Notes under the pieces: generated by a model
What the model saw: only the letters and a program-made list of their open reading frames with translations
Told to the model about the DNA's origin: nothing
Databases searched by the model: none
Assembly: GCF_002834235.1 (NCBI RefSeq)
Contig: NZ_NNBY01000030.1
Coordinates: 62,001-126,000, forward strand
Length of the DNA stretch: 64,000 nt
Source: Ruminococcus bromii
GTDB lineage: Bacteria; Bacillota; Clostridia; Oscillospirales; Acutalibacteraceae
Direction of reading: 5' to 3'
Position numbers and translations under genes: made by a program
In this document: piece after piece, positions 35,849-43,774 of the stretch
How the letters are laid out: every line of letters starts with the position of its first letter
Numbering within the stretch: the first letter of the stretch is position 1

Positions 35849-36643
35849 TTATTTTGGGATTGCCTGTTTTTGAAGGTAGCTTTTGTACTCTTCAAGGCAC
35901 ATTCCGTAGGAACGCATACGCTTTGCGTTTTCAATCCCCACATATCTGTACAGCGAGTCTGACGGATTCATTCGTGTTACTGAGGTTTTGCTTTCGGTAT
36001 ATCTCTGAACAAATCCGTATTCAACGCAGTTTCGCTCAAGAAATGCCTTTGAACCCGAATTTGAAAAATCAAATTCGACAAGCAAGCCCGTCTGTGACTC
36101 CGACTGTCCTCCGTGAGGCGTGGTTTTTAAGACCTCCGCCTCTGCTCTGACAGTTGTATATTTTGATGATTGCAACATCTTTTGAAGTTCGGACTGAAAC
36201 CTTTCTTCCTGTTCACCATAACTCACATATGCAGTCTTGATTTTAAGCTCGGTGCCGTTTTCTTTTGACGCTTTCAAAAGATTCTCAAGCGGATTCAGTG
36301 CGTCCCTGTTCACTCTGAATCCGTTCACGGTTTCAAGATCGGGCACATAATCCTTATCAAGCGGATTTGCGCTGTCAACAACCGTCAGCAGCATTTCGCT
36401 TTCTGCCTGAATCTGTTCGGGAGTTTCGGGATTACTTTTCTGATTACTTTTAAGTATTGAAAAAATTCCGAACGCAATAGCTGCGACAAGAATCACACCG
36501 ATACAAGCTAACGCAATGTACCTTCGGCGAGGATTTGATACGGGAAGAATTCTTCCCGTTCTCTCCTCAATAAGCGCCTGTTTTCGTCTGCGTTTTGATT
36601 CTCTGTAGCTGTTTTTATCAAACGGAGTGAATCCTCCGGACAT
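35849..36643 (-). CDS. VanY/DacB-like D,D-carboxypeptidase fold lacking zinc ligands
   Basis: 264-residue protein: a basic cytoplasmic N-terminus, one membrane helix (about 42-64) and an extracellular domain with the fold pattern of M15B peptidases (VNRDALNPLENLL, LKIKTAYVSYGEQE, YGFVQRYTESKTSVT, LYRYVGIENAKRM). Active enzymes have SxHxxGxAxD and EPWHxRYVG; here these read SESQTGLLVE (Ser183 for His, Glu190 for Asp) and PSDSLYRYVG (no Glu, Trp or His). Both zinc ligands of the first motif and the catalytic Glu and His of the second are lost, so a binding or regulatory role is likelier than catalysis. Start at MSGGFTPF, 6 bp after GGAGGG. It is 27 bp after thrS. Confidence 0.78.
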   Translation of the reverse strand: MSGGFTPFDKNSYRESKRRRKQALIEERTGRILPVSNPRRRYIALACIGVILVAAIAFGIFSILKSNQKSNPETPEQIQAESEMLLTVVDSANPLDKDYVPDLETVNGFRVNRDALNPLENLLKASKENGTELKIKTAYVSYGEQEERFQSELQKMLQSSKYTTVRAEAEVLKTTPHGGQSESQTGLLVEFDFSNSGSKAFLERNCVEYGFVQRYTESKTSVTRMNPSDSLYRYVGIENAKRMRSYGMCLEEYKSYLQKQAIPK

Positions 36644-36670
36644 CAGCATCCCTCCGAAAAAATTTCAGAA

Positions 36671-38617
36671 TTATTTTTCTTTTGTATCTACTTCGTTCTT
36701 AACAAGAGCAACAAATTCGTCAACAGACATATTCGGGATTTCTCCTCTTTTTCTTGAACGAACCGTAACTGTTGATGAATTCATCTCGTTGTCGCCGATT
36801 ACAAGGATATACGGAATTCTTTCAAGTCTTGCAGCCTTAATCTTTGGACCGATGTTTTCATCTCTGCTGTCAACAGTAACTCTCATACCGAGTGAAGTAA
36901 GTCTGTCTGCAATACCCTGTGCATACTCAACATTACCCTCTTTTATCGGAAGAAGTCTGATCTGCTCAGGAGCAAGCCAAAGCGGCATTACACCGGCAAA
37001 TCTCTCAATCATATATGCAAGAGTTCTTTCAAAGCAACCGAGTGAAGTTCTGTGAATAATATACGGAAGCTTCTTCTGACCGTCCTTGTCGATGTAGTAC
37101 ATACCGAATCTTTCGGCAAGGAGCATATCAATCTGGATTGTAACAATTGTATCTTCCTTACCGAATACATTCTTGTACTGAATATCAAGTTTCGGACCGT
37201 AGAATGCGGCCTCGTCAATACCAATCTCATAGTCAACATCAAGGTCATCAAGAATAGTTTTCATAACAGCCTGTGACTCTTCCCACTGTTCCTTTGTACC
37301 CTCATACTTATTATTCTTGTTTTCGGGATCCCACTGTGAGAATCTGAAAGTACAGTTTTCAAGAAGTCCTACCGTGTCAAGGAAATATTTAGCAAGCTCA
37401 AGACAACCCTTGAATTCCTGTTCAAGCTGATCTGGACGGAGAATGTAGTGTCCTTCTGAAATTGTGAACTGACGAACACGGATAAGGCCGTGCATCTCAC
37501 CGCTTGCCTCGTTACGGAAAAGTGTTGATGTTTCCGTAAGACGCATCGGAAGGTCACGATATGAACGCTGTTTGTTAAGATAAACCTGATACTGGAACGG
37601 GCAAGTCATAGGACGAAGTGCGAAGCATTCCTTTTCTTCATCATGCGGATCGCCGAGTACAAACATACCGTCAAGATAATGATCCCAGTGACCTGAAATC
37701 TTATAAAGATCTCTCTTTGCAAGAAGAGGAGTTTTTGTAAGAAGGCAGCCCTTTGACTGCTCAACATCTTCAACCCATCTCTGTAAAAGCTGAACAACTC
37801 TTGCACCCTTTGGAAGAAGAATAGGAAGTCCCTGACCGACATAGTCAACAGTTGTAAAGTATTCAAGTTCACGACCGAGCTTGTTGTGGTCACGAAGCTT
37901 TGCTTCTTCAAGCTTTTTGAGGTGTTCTTCAAGCATTGATGCCTTAGGGAAAGCTACACCGTAAACACGGCAAAGCTGTGCGTTGTTTGCGTCGCCTCTC
38001 CAGTAAGCGCCTGTGCAGGCAGTCAGTTCAATAGCCTTGATCGGTGCAACACTCATGAGGTGAGGACCTGCGCAGAGGTCGATAAACTCACCCTGTTTGT
38101 AGAATGTGATATGCTCGCCCTTGTCGGAATGTTCCTTAACAAGTTCAACCTTGTAAGGCTCGTTCATCTCTTCAAGTTTCTTTTCAGCATCCTCGGGAGA
38201 AAGCTCAACTCTTTCAAGCTCAAGACCTGATTTTACGATTTTCTTCATCTCAGCCTTGATTTTTTCAAGGTCTTCGGGTGAGAAAGGCTTTTCAACATCA
38301 AAATCATAGTAAAAACCGTTGTCAACGGCAGGACCGATTGCACACTTTGCATTCGGATAAAGTCTTTTTACTGCCTGAGCAAGAACATGAGAGGCTGTGT
38401 GCCAGAAAGTTTTCTGACCGTCAACATTATCGAATGTGAGAAGTTCAACCTTACAATCTTTTTCAAGCGGTGTTCTGAGGTCACAAAGGTCGCCGTCAAC
38501 CTTTGCACAGCAAACAGACTTGTACAAGCCTGCACCGATTGATTTTGCAATTTCGGCAGGAGTTGTACCGTTTTCAAATTCCTTGACTGCTCCGCCTTTT
38601 AATTCAACATTAATCAT
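36671..38617 (-). CDS. thrS: Threonyl-tRNA synthetase
   Basis: 648-residue class II synthetase. The start MINVELKGGAV has AAGGAG 8 bp upstream; an upstream frame extension runs into the leader and is rejected. Domains: TGS 1-63; editing domain with HTASHVLAQAVKRL and the Cys/His elements near HLMSVAPIKA; catalytic core with PMRLTETSTLFRNEASG (motif 2) and SLGCFERTLAYMIERF (motif 3); C-terminal anticodon-binding domain from about 535. Expression is governed by a T-box leader that reads uncharged tRNA-Thr. Confidence 0.97.
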   Translation of the reverse strand: MINVELKGGAVKEFENGTTPAEIAKSIGAGLYKSVCCAKVDGDLCDLRTPLEKDCKVELLTFDNVDGQKTFWHTASHVLAQAVKRLYPNAKCAIGPAVDNGFYYDFDVEKPFSPEDLEKIKAEMKKIVKSGLELERVELSPEDAEKKLEEMNEPYKVELVKEHSDKGEHITFYKQGEFIDLCAGPHLMSVAPIKAIELTACTGAYWRGDANNAQLCRVYGVAFPKASMLEEHLKKLEEAKLRDHNKLGRELEYFTTVDYVGQGLPILLPKGARVVQLLQRWVEDVEQSKGCLLTKTPLLAKRDLYKISGHWDHYLDGMFVLGDPHDEEKECFALRPMTCPFQYQVYLNKQRSYRDLPMRLTETSTLFRNEASGEMHGLIRVRQFTISEGHYILRPDQLEQEFKGCLELAKYFLDTVGLLENCTFRFSQWDPENKNNKYEGTKEQWEESQAVMKTILDDLDVDYEIGIDEAAFYGPKLDIQYKNVFGKEDTIVTIQIDMLLAERFGMYYIDKDGQKKLPYIIHRTSLGCFERTLAYMIERFAGVMPLWLAPEQIRLLPIKEGNVEYAQGIADRLTSLGMRVTVDSRDENIGPKIKAARLERIPYILVIGDNEMNSSTVTVRSRKRGEIPNMSVDEFVALVKNEVDTKEK

Positions 38618-38650
38618 AACCATTCTCCTTTTTAATATGTGATGAAAACA

Positions 38651-38684
38651 AAAAATCCCAATATTCCAAAACGGAATATTGGGA
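38651..38684 (-). terminator. Regulated terminator of the thrS leader
   Basis: Twelve-base arms TCCCAATATTCC and GGAATATTGGGA with a 5-nt loop and a T6 tail on the minus strand, 34 bp before the thrS start. Confidence 0.9.
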
Positions 38685-38885
38685 CGAATAAATCGTGGTT
38701 CCACCCAAGTTCGGCTTAAAGCCCTCTTGACGGTTTTAACGCAACCAAACGCCGTGCCATTTCCTGCACAGTCTTAAAGGTGGTAACTTGCAATGCTTTT
38801 TGCGAAATATCACAGCAAATAATTTCGCTCTCTGGAAAAAGCAGGACTGCAAATCATGTCCTCATCAAAAATCAATTTTCTTTTC
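38656..38885 (-). ncRNA. T-box riboswitch controlling thrS
   Basis: The leader carries the T-box sequence GGGTGGAACCACG on the minus strand (38694-38707), an AGAGAGC element in stem I, and ends in a strong terminator (38656-38684). A GTTACCACC stretch near the stem I base contains ACC, a Thr codon and plausible specifier. Uncharged tRNA-Thr would stabilise the antiterminator and let thrS be transcribed. Confidence 0.9.
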
Positions 38886-38891
38886 GTTTGT

Positions 38892-38920
38892 ATAGTACCA
38901 CTTTAAAACCTGAATGTCAA
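38892..38920 (-). promoter_or_regulatory. Promoter of the thrS T-box transcript
   Basis: Minus-strand TTGACA (38915-38920) and TACTAT (38892-38897), spacing 17 bp. Confidence 0.8.
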
Positions 38921-38941
38921 CACCTAATTCGATGTTCTTAA

Positions 38942-40255
38942 TTATTTTTTATCTTCAAGTTCCTTGAGAAGTCTGTCGATTTCGCTCATTCTGTCGTCTG
39001 AAACCTCTGTGTCTTCAACAGGGGCTTTAACAGGAGCTTCTGCCTTTACAGGCTCGGTTTTTTCCTCTGAAACATCAAGACGCTTTGCGTACACGGGTTC
39101 TTCGGGAATTTCAGGCTCTGCAGGAGCTTCTGCAACAGGCTTTGCAGTTTCCTCTTTTAAAGGCTCTGTGGCAATTTTTTCTGCAAGCTGAGTCTGATTT
39201 TCATCGCCGTAGCCGAGAACAAGACCGTCATTTATATTTTCGTTTTTGATTGTTGCATCGTCATATTTTTCCTCATCGTAGCCCATCACAAAATCGGAAA
39301 GTCCCTGTGCAACTGCCTCGTAGCTGTCATCGCTTGCAGGAACATCATCTTCCTTTTTATCGGAAACAACAAGCTCATCGTAACCGCCTGAGCTGATATA
39401 GCTGTTTTCGTATGTATCCTCATCTTCGGGAAGGCTTTCGATAATCTCAACCTCCGCCTTTGTAAGGCAGCCTGCGAACATTTCAACAGAAAACGAAACA
39501 ATATAAATGCCGAGAACAATAAACATAACTCCGTTCACAAGAGCACTGATGCCTGTGTTTTCAACGGATGATGTCAGAACAGCACCGACACCGTATGAAA
39601 GTGAAACAGCGGCAGCGGGCATACCGTAAATAAAGCAGGCCTTAACAGGGTTTCTGCCCTTTACCCTTGAAACAACCATTGAACTTGAGAAAAGGTAAAG
39701 TGTGATGAAAATGTAACAGAAGAGCGGCGTCATATCGCTTGCTGAGATTGAAACCTTTGTTGCGGCGAGAAATTCCGAAACGAGTTCACTGCATCCCCAG
39801 AGTGCAGGGAAAACAAAAAACATCGACACATTTGATACGATTGATTTGCCTGAAAAATGCACCTTGCCGATCATAATCATAGCAATAGCCGCAGGAATTG
39901 AGAACAGAGCCGCAATGATGCTCAAAAGATAATTATCCGTGTTATCCGGAGTTGCGTTAATCAAAGCCAAAAATGACGAACCGACAATCGCAATACCCGA
40001 AATTACTGCAAACGCACCCGAAACAAAATTCTTTTTAACGGGATATACGGGAGCCGTCTTTCTGTCAAAAAGGTTAATTAAAACACAAACCGCAAAAAGC
40101 CCGAGTATGATTTCAATTATGAAATAGTTAATGCCCGACTTGTTCATGCCGAACAACAATCCGTTGCCGTCAACTGCGAACATACTCATAATTTTAAGAC
40201 CTATAGCAGCTATTACAGCCGGAATAAATGGTATAACTGAATATTTGGTTTTCAT
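38942..40255 (-). CDS. Unknown eight-TM protein with long acidic tail
   Basis: 437-residue protein I do not recognise. Start at MKTKYSVIPFIP, with CGGAG 7 bp upstream. Residues 1 to about 260 hold eight predicted membrane helices (for example FIPAVIAAIGLKIMSMF, LLSIIAALFSIPAAIAMIMI, ALVNGVMFIVLGIYIVSF). Residues 265-437 form a polar, acidic and proline-rich tail with EEP/KAEAP-type repeats, ending in a short predicted helix (MSEIDRLLKELEDKK). The layout, a membrane body with a flexible cytoplasmic tail, suggests an anchor for a partner protein, but no function can be assigned. It has its own promoter. Confidence 0.75.
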   Translation of the reverse strand: MKTKYSVIPFIPAVIAAIGLKIMSMFAVDGNGLLFGMNKSGINYFIIEIILGLFAVCVLINLFDRKTAPVYPVKKNFVSGAFAVISGIAIVGSSFLALINATPDNTDNYLLSIIAALFSIPAAIAMIMIGKVHFSGKSIVSNVSMFFVFPALWGCSELVSEFLAATKVSISASDMTPLFCYIFITLYLFSSSMVVSRVKGRNPVKACFIYGMPAAAVSLSYGVGAVLTSSVENTGISALVNGVMFIVLGIYIVSFSVEMFAGCLTKAEVEIIESLPEDEDTYENSYISSGGYDELVVSDKKEDDVPASDDSYEAVAQGLSDFVMGYDEEKYDDATIKNENINDGLVLGYGDENQTQLAEKIATEPLKEETAKPVAEAPAEPEIPEEPVYAKRLDVSEEKTEPVKAEAPVKAPVEDTEVSDDRMSEIDRLLKELEDKK

Positions 40256-40400
40256 AAAAATCTCCGTTTCTGTACCGTAACAAGACAATTTTAAAAACGA
40301 CTTTGTTACACGATTATTGATATGCCGCCGAAAAATCAAACAGCAAGAACAAATACAAAATGAATTGTAAGTAATTATTATTTCGAATCAATCATATATT

Positions 40401-40429
40401 ATTTTAAGCCAACATAACCGTTATGTCAA
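40401..40429 (-). promoter_or_regulatory. Promoter of the eight-TM protein gene
   Basis: Minus-strand TTGACA (40424-40429) and TAAAAT (40401-40406) with 17-bp spacing, about 145 bp upstream of the start. Confidence 0.7.
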
Positions 40430-40495
40430 GAAAAAATAAGTCACAAAATACAATAGTATTATTTATTTTTTTGTGCGAAATAAAGGAGCATGGTA

Positions 40496-41104
40496 ATGAA
40501 GGAAAAATTAATTGCAGTTGTCCTTCTGTTGATTCTCACGGCAAGCCTCCCCATTGCAGTTTCAAAATGTTCTGAACGGTCTTTTGCAAAACCGACAGTT
40601 TCAACATCCGACACCCCCGAAAAGCCAAAAGATTCGGGTGAAATTCTCTGTGCATTGACGGCAGGATTGTATAAGGACAGCTACTCTGCCGAAACACTAA
40701 AGGCGATTGCAATTCTTATGAACACAAATTACAAAGCTAATCCCGATTCTTTCAAGGAAAACGATTTTCTGTATGAAGAAAACGCATCGGGAAGTATAAA
40801 GGATGTTTACGGTGAAATAAAAAAAGCCGCTGATAGTGCAAAAAACAAAACGCTCCGCAAAAACAGCGAAGCGTTGTTTGTTCCCTATTCCGAAACTTCA
40901 AACGGTACTACATACAAAAACGAAAATTACAGGTATATTCACAGCGTTGCATCTCCGTGGGATTGTTACCAAACCGATTTTGACGCAAATGCCGAATGTG
41001 TCGGAGTGAGTCTTTCTGGAATTGATTACCTTTGCAAAAACGGCTGCAGTGCCGAAGAAGCATTGCTGTGGTATCTTCCCGATTTTGAAATTGCTGACGA
41101 TTAA
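40496..41104 (+). CDS. Secreted SpoIID-like domain protein, short and degenerate
   Basis: 202-residue protein with an N-terminal membrane or signal segment (KLIAVVLLLILTASLPIAVS). The rest resembles a cut-down SpoIID/LytB domain: SAETLKAIAILMNTNYKANP corresponds to the LKAQAVAARTY helix, IHSVASPWD to the conserved VxSPWD, and GVSLSGIDYLCKNGCSAEEA to the GHGVGMSQxGA segment. The catalytic-region Glu/His pattern is not clearly kept, so lytic transglycosylase activity is doubtful. Start at the ATG 7 bp after AGGAG. The stop overlaps the stop of the convergent sigma-like gene by 3 bases. Confidence 0.65.
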   Translation: MKEKLIAVVLLLILTASLPIAVSKCSERSFAKPTVSTSDTPEKPKDSGEILCALTAGLYKDSYSAETLKAIAILMNTNYKANPDSFKENDFLYEENASGSIKDVYGEIKKAADSAKNKTLRKNSEALFVPYSETSNGTTYKNENYRYIHSVASPWDCYQTDFDANAECVGVSLSGIDYLCKNGCSAEEALLWYLPDFEIADD

Positions 41105-41400
41105 TTTACATAATAAGACGCAATATGTCTGAGTTTATCCCTTGCCTTCATAATGTGACGGGAAACCGTTGACGAGTTGACTCCCAGCTCTTTTGCAATC
41201 TCCTTTTCCTTTTTGCCGTTGAGATAGTAATCTACAATACAGATTCTCTGTCTTTCGGTAAGCTCGTTTAGAACAGCCATTGAAAGAATTTTCTTCATCT
41301 TATCACGGGAATTTTCATTTGTACTGCCGTGCCAAAATCCCGAATCCGACATTAATCTGTGTTTGTTGTTATCTGTAATATGTATAAATTCTCTTTTCAT
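41101..41400 (-). CDS. Small sigma-70 region 4-like HTH protein
   Basis: 99-residue protein. The C-terminal half is a region 4-type helix-turn-helix: LNELTERQRICIVDYYLNGK followed by EKEIAKELGVNSSTVSRHIM and ARDKLRH. There is no region 2, so it cannot be a complete sigma factor; similar short proteins occur as phage or element regulators. Start at MKREFIHITDN, where CGGAG overlaps the end of the upstream gene; the genes are 4 bp apart. The operon has a promoter overlapped by a long inverted repeat with an SOS-like box. Confidence 0.8.
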   Translation of the reverse strand: MKREFIHITDNNKHRLMSDSGFWHGSTNENSRDKMKKILSMAVLNELTERQRICIVDYYLNGKKEKEIAKELGVNSSTVSRHIMKARDKLRHIASYYVN

Positions 41401-41404
41401 TTTA

Positions 41405-41611
41405 TCATACTCCGTAATATCTATCCATAAGATGATTTGAAATGTGAATGCATTCATTATAATAAATCTTGTATTTTGCAATTTTCAAATCAAGTTCTTT
41501 TTTGTTGATTCCCGATTTGCCTCTTTTTTCTGCTTTGAGTCTGTCGATAACATCCTGAATGCTGTCGGCAGTATTTTTATATTCCATTGACCATTCAAAA
41601 TAATTAACCAT
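41405..41611 (-). CDS. Unknown 68-residue protein upstream of the sigma-like gene
   Basis: A short, charged, helical protein (VNYFEWSMEYKNTADSIQDV onward, ending MDRYYGV) with no domain I recognise. AAAGGA lies 7 bp before the ATG. Its last codons (GGAGTATGA) contain the ribosome-binding site of the sigma-like gene, so translation is coupled. It is the first gene of the putative damage-inducible mini-operon and could be a partner or modulator of the downstream HTH protein; this is inference from position only. Confidence 0.7.
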   Translation of the reverse strand: MVNYFEWSMEYKNTADSIQDVIDRLKAEKRGKSGINKKELDLKIAKYKIYYNECIHISNHLMDRYYGV

Positions 41612-41676
41612 ACCGATATCCTTTCCTTGATTTTATTCATTTAGAAGGTCGGCGGGGCTTTCAACCTTCTAATTCC

Positions 41677-41705
41677 ATTATACAGAACATATCGAACAAA
41701 TTCAA
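41677..41705 (-). promoter_or_regulatory. Promoter of the sigma-like mini-operon
   Basis: Minus-strand TTGAAT (41700-41705) and TATAAT (41677-41682), 17 bp apart. A hairpin (41641-41649 with 41664-41672, arms TTAGAAGGT and ACCTTCTAA) lies at the very 5' end of the predicted transcript. Confidence 0.75.
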
Positions 41706-41722
41706 GAACATTTGTTCGATAT
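41689..41722. promoter_or_regulatory. Inverted repeat with SOS-like (LexA) box
   Basis: Perfect 13-bp arms ATATCGAACAAAT and ATTTGTTCGATAT, 8-bp spacer, cover the -35 box. Inside, GAACATTTGTTC (41706-41717) fits the Gram-positive SOS core GAAC-N4-GTTC; in full, CGAACAAATGTTCT on the minus strand differs from CGAACRNRYGTTYC only at the last base. Confidence 0.6.
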
Positions 41723-41859
41723 TATAAGTGACATACATTCACTGTCCCTTTGTACGGACTATGCTCTGTTTTTTCAAAATTTCTTTGTTTATGACATATA
41801 ATTCGGATAATCAACAAAAAGATTTTGCGTTTTTACCAAAATTTTGGTGTGTAAATCAA

Positions 41860-41888
41860 TTACAAAAGCATAATAAAAAGTGTATAAT
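41860..41888 (+). promoter_or_regulatory. Promoter of the MATE gene
   Basis: TTACAA (41860-41865) and TATAAT (41883-41888) with 17-bp spacing; the predicted start lies about 80 bp before the MATE start codon. Confidence 0.65.
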
Positions 41889-41898
41889 AAGAGTAATC

Positions 41899-41947
41899 GT
41901 GCAGCATTGAATGGCATAAGTCCGGATTTTCAATGCTGCACATTTTT
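41899..41947 (+). terminator. Leader terminator (attenuator) before the MATE gene
   Basis: Thirteen-base arms GTGCAGCATTGAA and TTCAATGCTGCAC (17-nt loop) followed by ATTTTTTGT, placed between the promoter and the GGAGG site of the MATE gene. No gene lies between promoter and hairpin, so it can only act on the MATE transcript itself. Confidence 0.75.
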
Positions 41948-41974
41948 TGTGTTAAAAACATCGGAGGTTATATA

Positions 41975-43372
41975 ATGGAAAAAACGCAAAAAATGAATAA
42001 AATGGGAACTGAAAAAATAAGCAGGCTTTTGCTTACTATGGGTGTTCCGATGATAATTTCAATGGTTGTACAGGCTGTGTACAATATCGTTGACAGCTAC
42101 TTTGTAAGCTGTATGAAAGATCCGAATATACCCGCACTCGGTGATTATGCGGTAAATGCACTCACGCTGGCATTTCCTGTTCAGATGCTTATGGTTGCGG
42201 TCGGAGTCGGTACGGGAGTCGGCATCAACTCGATTTTGTCAAGAAGTCTTGGTGAGGGCAATAAAGAAAAGTGCAGTAAAATTTCGGGCAATTCAATTTT
42301 TCTTGCACTTTGCACCTGTGTTGTATTTGTGCTTTTCGGAATTTTCGGAGTTGACACATACATAGCCTCACAAACAAGCGATCCGATTATCACATCAATG
42401 GCTGTTTCGTATCTGAAAATCTGCACCTACAGTTCACTGGGCGTTAGTATGTACATGATTTTTGAAAAGCTGTTACAGGCAACGGGATATACAATGCAGA
42501 CAACAGTTGCGCAGATTGTCGGTGCGGTTGTGAACATGATACTTGATCCGATTATGATTTTCGGTTGGTGCGGTTGCCCGAAGCTCGGTATTGACGGTGC
42601 GGCTGTCGCAACGGTTATAGGTCAGTTCATTTCATTCTTTATTGACGCATATTTCTATTTCAGATGCAATTCAAAGCATTTCAACACATCATTAAAGTAT
42701 ATGAAACCCGAAGGCAAGATTATCAGGCAGATTTATCAGGTTGGTATCCCCGCTATTATTATGCAGGCGCTTATGTCGATTTTGACATACAGCATTAATG
42801 TTATTTTTGTAAGAGTTTCAACTGATGCGGTTACGGCTTACGGTATTTACTACAAAATTCAGCAGTTTGTATTTTTTGCCGCATTCGGCATGAACAATGC
42901 GATGATTCCGATTATAGCGTTCAACTACGGCAAACAGGATAAAAAGCGAGTAAACGACAGCATTAAATACGGACTTATTTACACGGTATCAATTCTTTGT
43001 GCAGGAATTATAATTCTTCAAATTTTTGCAAAACAGATACTCGGAATATTCTCGCTTACAGAATCTACAACCGACCTTGCAATGCTTGCAATTAGAATTA
43101 TCACACCCGGATTTATATTTGTCGGTGCTAACATTGCGTATCAGGGAATTTTTCAGGCACTCGGCAACGGTGTGCATTCGCTGATACTTTCGCTTGTACG
43201 ACTTATTGTTGTTCCTCTGCCCCTTGCATACATCTTTTCATGCTTTGATTTTGCATCTTCAATAATCTGGATTGCATTCCCGATCGGCGAAGCTGTAGCC
43301 TTTATCGTTGCACTTGTTTTTATGGCAAATATCCGCAGAAAAAAGATTAATCCAATTAAAAATGGTGTTTAA
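41975..43372 (+). CDS. MATE-family multidrug/Na+ (H+) antiporter
   Basis: 465-residue exporter with 12 predicted helices in two similar halves. The N-terminal PMIISMVVQAVYNIVDSYFV and the central VGIPAIIMQALMSILTYSIN are the MATE signature repeats; GTGVGINSILSRSLGEGNKE is also conserved. The family pumps cationic drugs or metabolites out in exchange for cations. The start at MEKTQKMNKMG has CGGAGG 8 bp upstream; a longer frame would begin in the leader hairpin. Upstream lie a promoter and a leader terminator, suggesting regulation by transcription attenuation. Confidence 0.94.
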   Translation: MEKTQKMNKMGTEKISRLLLTMGVPMIISMVVQAVYNIVDSYFVSCMKDPNIPALGDYAVNALTLAFPVQMLMVAVGVGTGVGINSILSRSLGEGNKEKCSKISGNSIFLALCTCVVFVLFGIFGVDTYIASQTSDPIITSMAVSYLKICTYSSLGVSMYMIFEKLLQATGYTMQTTVAQIVGAVVNMILDPIMIFGWCGCPKLGIDGAAVATVIGQFISFFIDAYFYFRCNSKHFNTSLKYMKPEGKIIRQIYQVGIPAIIMQALMSILTYSINVIFVRVSTDAVTAYGIYYKIQQFVFFAAFGMNNAMIPIIAFNYGKQDKKRVNDSIKYGLIYTVSILCAGIIILQIFAKQILGIFSLTESTTDLAMLAIRIITPGFIFVGANIAYQGIFQALGNGVHSLILSLVRLIVVPLPLAYIFSCFDFASSIIWIAFPIGEAVAFIVALVFMANIRRKKINPIKNGV

Positions 43373-43554
43373 CAGTAAAAACAATATTTCTTATTGATTT
43401 ACTTTTTGTTTATTTTGTATAGAGCCAATTATTAAAATCATCGTTTTTGTCGGGTAATTTAAGATTCTAAAAAAATACTGCACAAACATCTTCTTGATTT
43501 TTTGTACAGTTTGTCTTTTCGACTGTATGAATATTAGAATTGCACCCTCTCACC

Positions 43555-43583
43555 TTGAATTTACCCCTAAAAATCGGTATAAT
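43555..43583 (+). promoter_or_regulatory. Promoter of a candidate small RNA
   Basis: TTGAAT (43555-43560) and TATAAT (43578-43583) with 17-bp spacing, in a 435-bp gap without annotated genes. Confidence 0.65.
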
Positions 43584-43589
43584 ATAAGA

Positions 43590-43729
43590 CAATGAACAAA
43601 GATAAAGTTCAAAACTTTAATCTTACCTGTTCATTAAATATTCGGCAAAAATGTTTGCTTCTTTATTGAAACATTCATTTTCATAAAACACACAATCGCG
43701 AAAAGGATCGTCATTTGACGGTCTTTTTT
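43590..43729 (+). ncRNA. Candidate structured small RNA, about 140 nt
   Basis: Between a good promoter and an intrinsic terminator lies a segment that can fold: outer arms ATGAACA and TGTTCAT enclose AAGATAAAGTT and AACTTTAATCTT (one bulge). The only frame in it is a 25-codon ATG frame with no ribosome-binding site. It matches no RNA family I can recognise by eye (not 6S, SRP or tmRNA). Confidence 0.5.
43706..43729 (+). terminator. Terminator of the candidate small RNA
   Basis: GATCGTCA pairs with TGACGGTC (one G-T pair) followed by six T. Confidence 0.8.
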
Positions 43730-43774
43730 GCGTTTGGAAAAAATTCATAATTAAATAATTTCTGCATAAAAATC

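Noticed and set aside
41899-41947. A known riboswitch (fluoride, guanidine, preQ1) before the MATE gene
   Set aside because: The leader is one hairpin of about 45 nt with no conserved aptamer sequence; only attenuation is supported.
43591-43670. A 25-codon frame (MNKDKVQNF onward) in the candidate RNA
   Set aside because: There is no ribosome-binding site and the frame is part of the hairpin arms.
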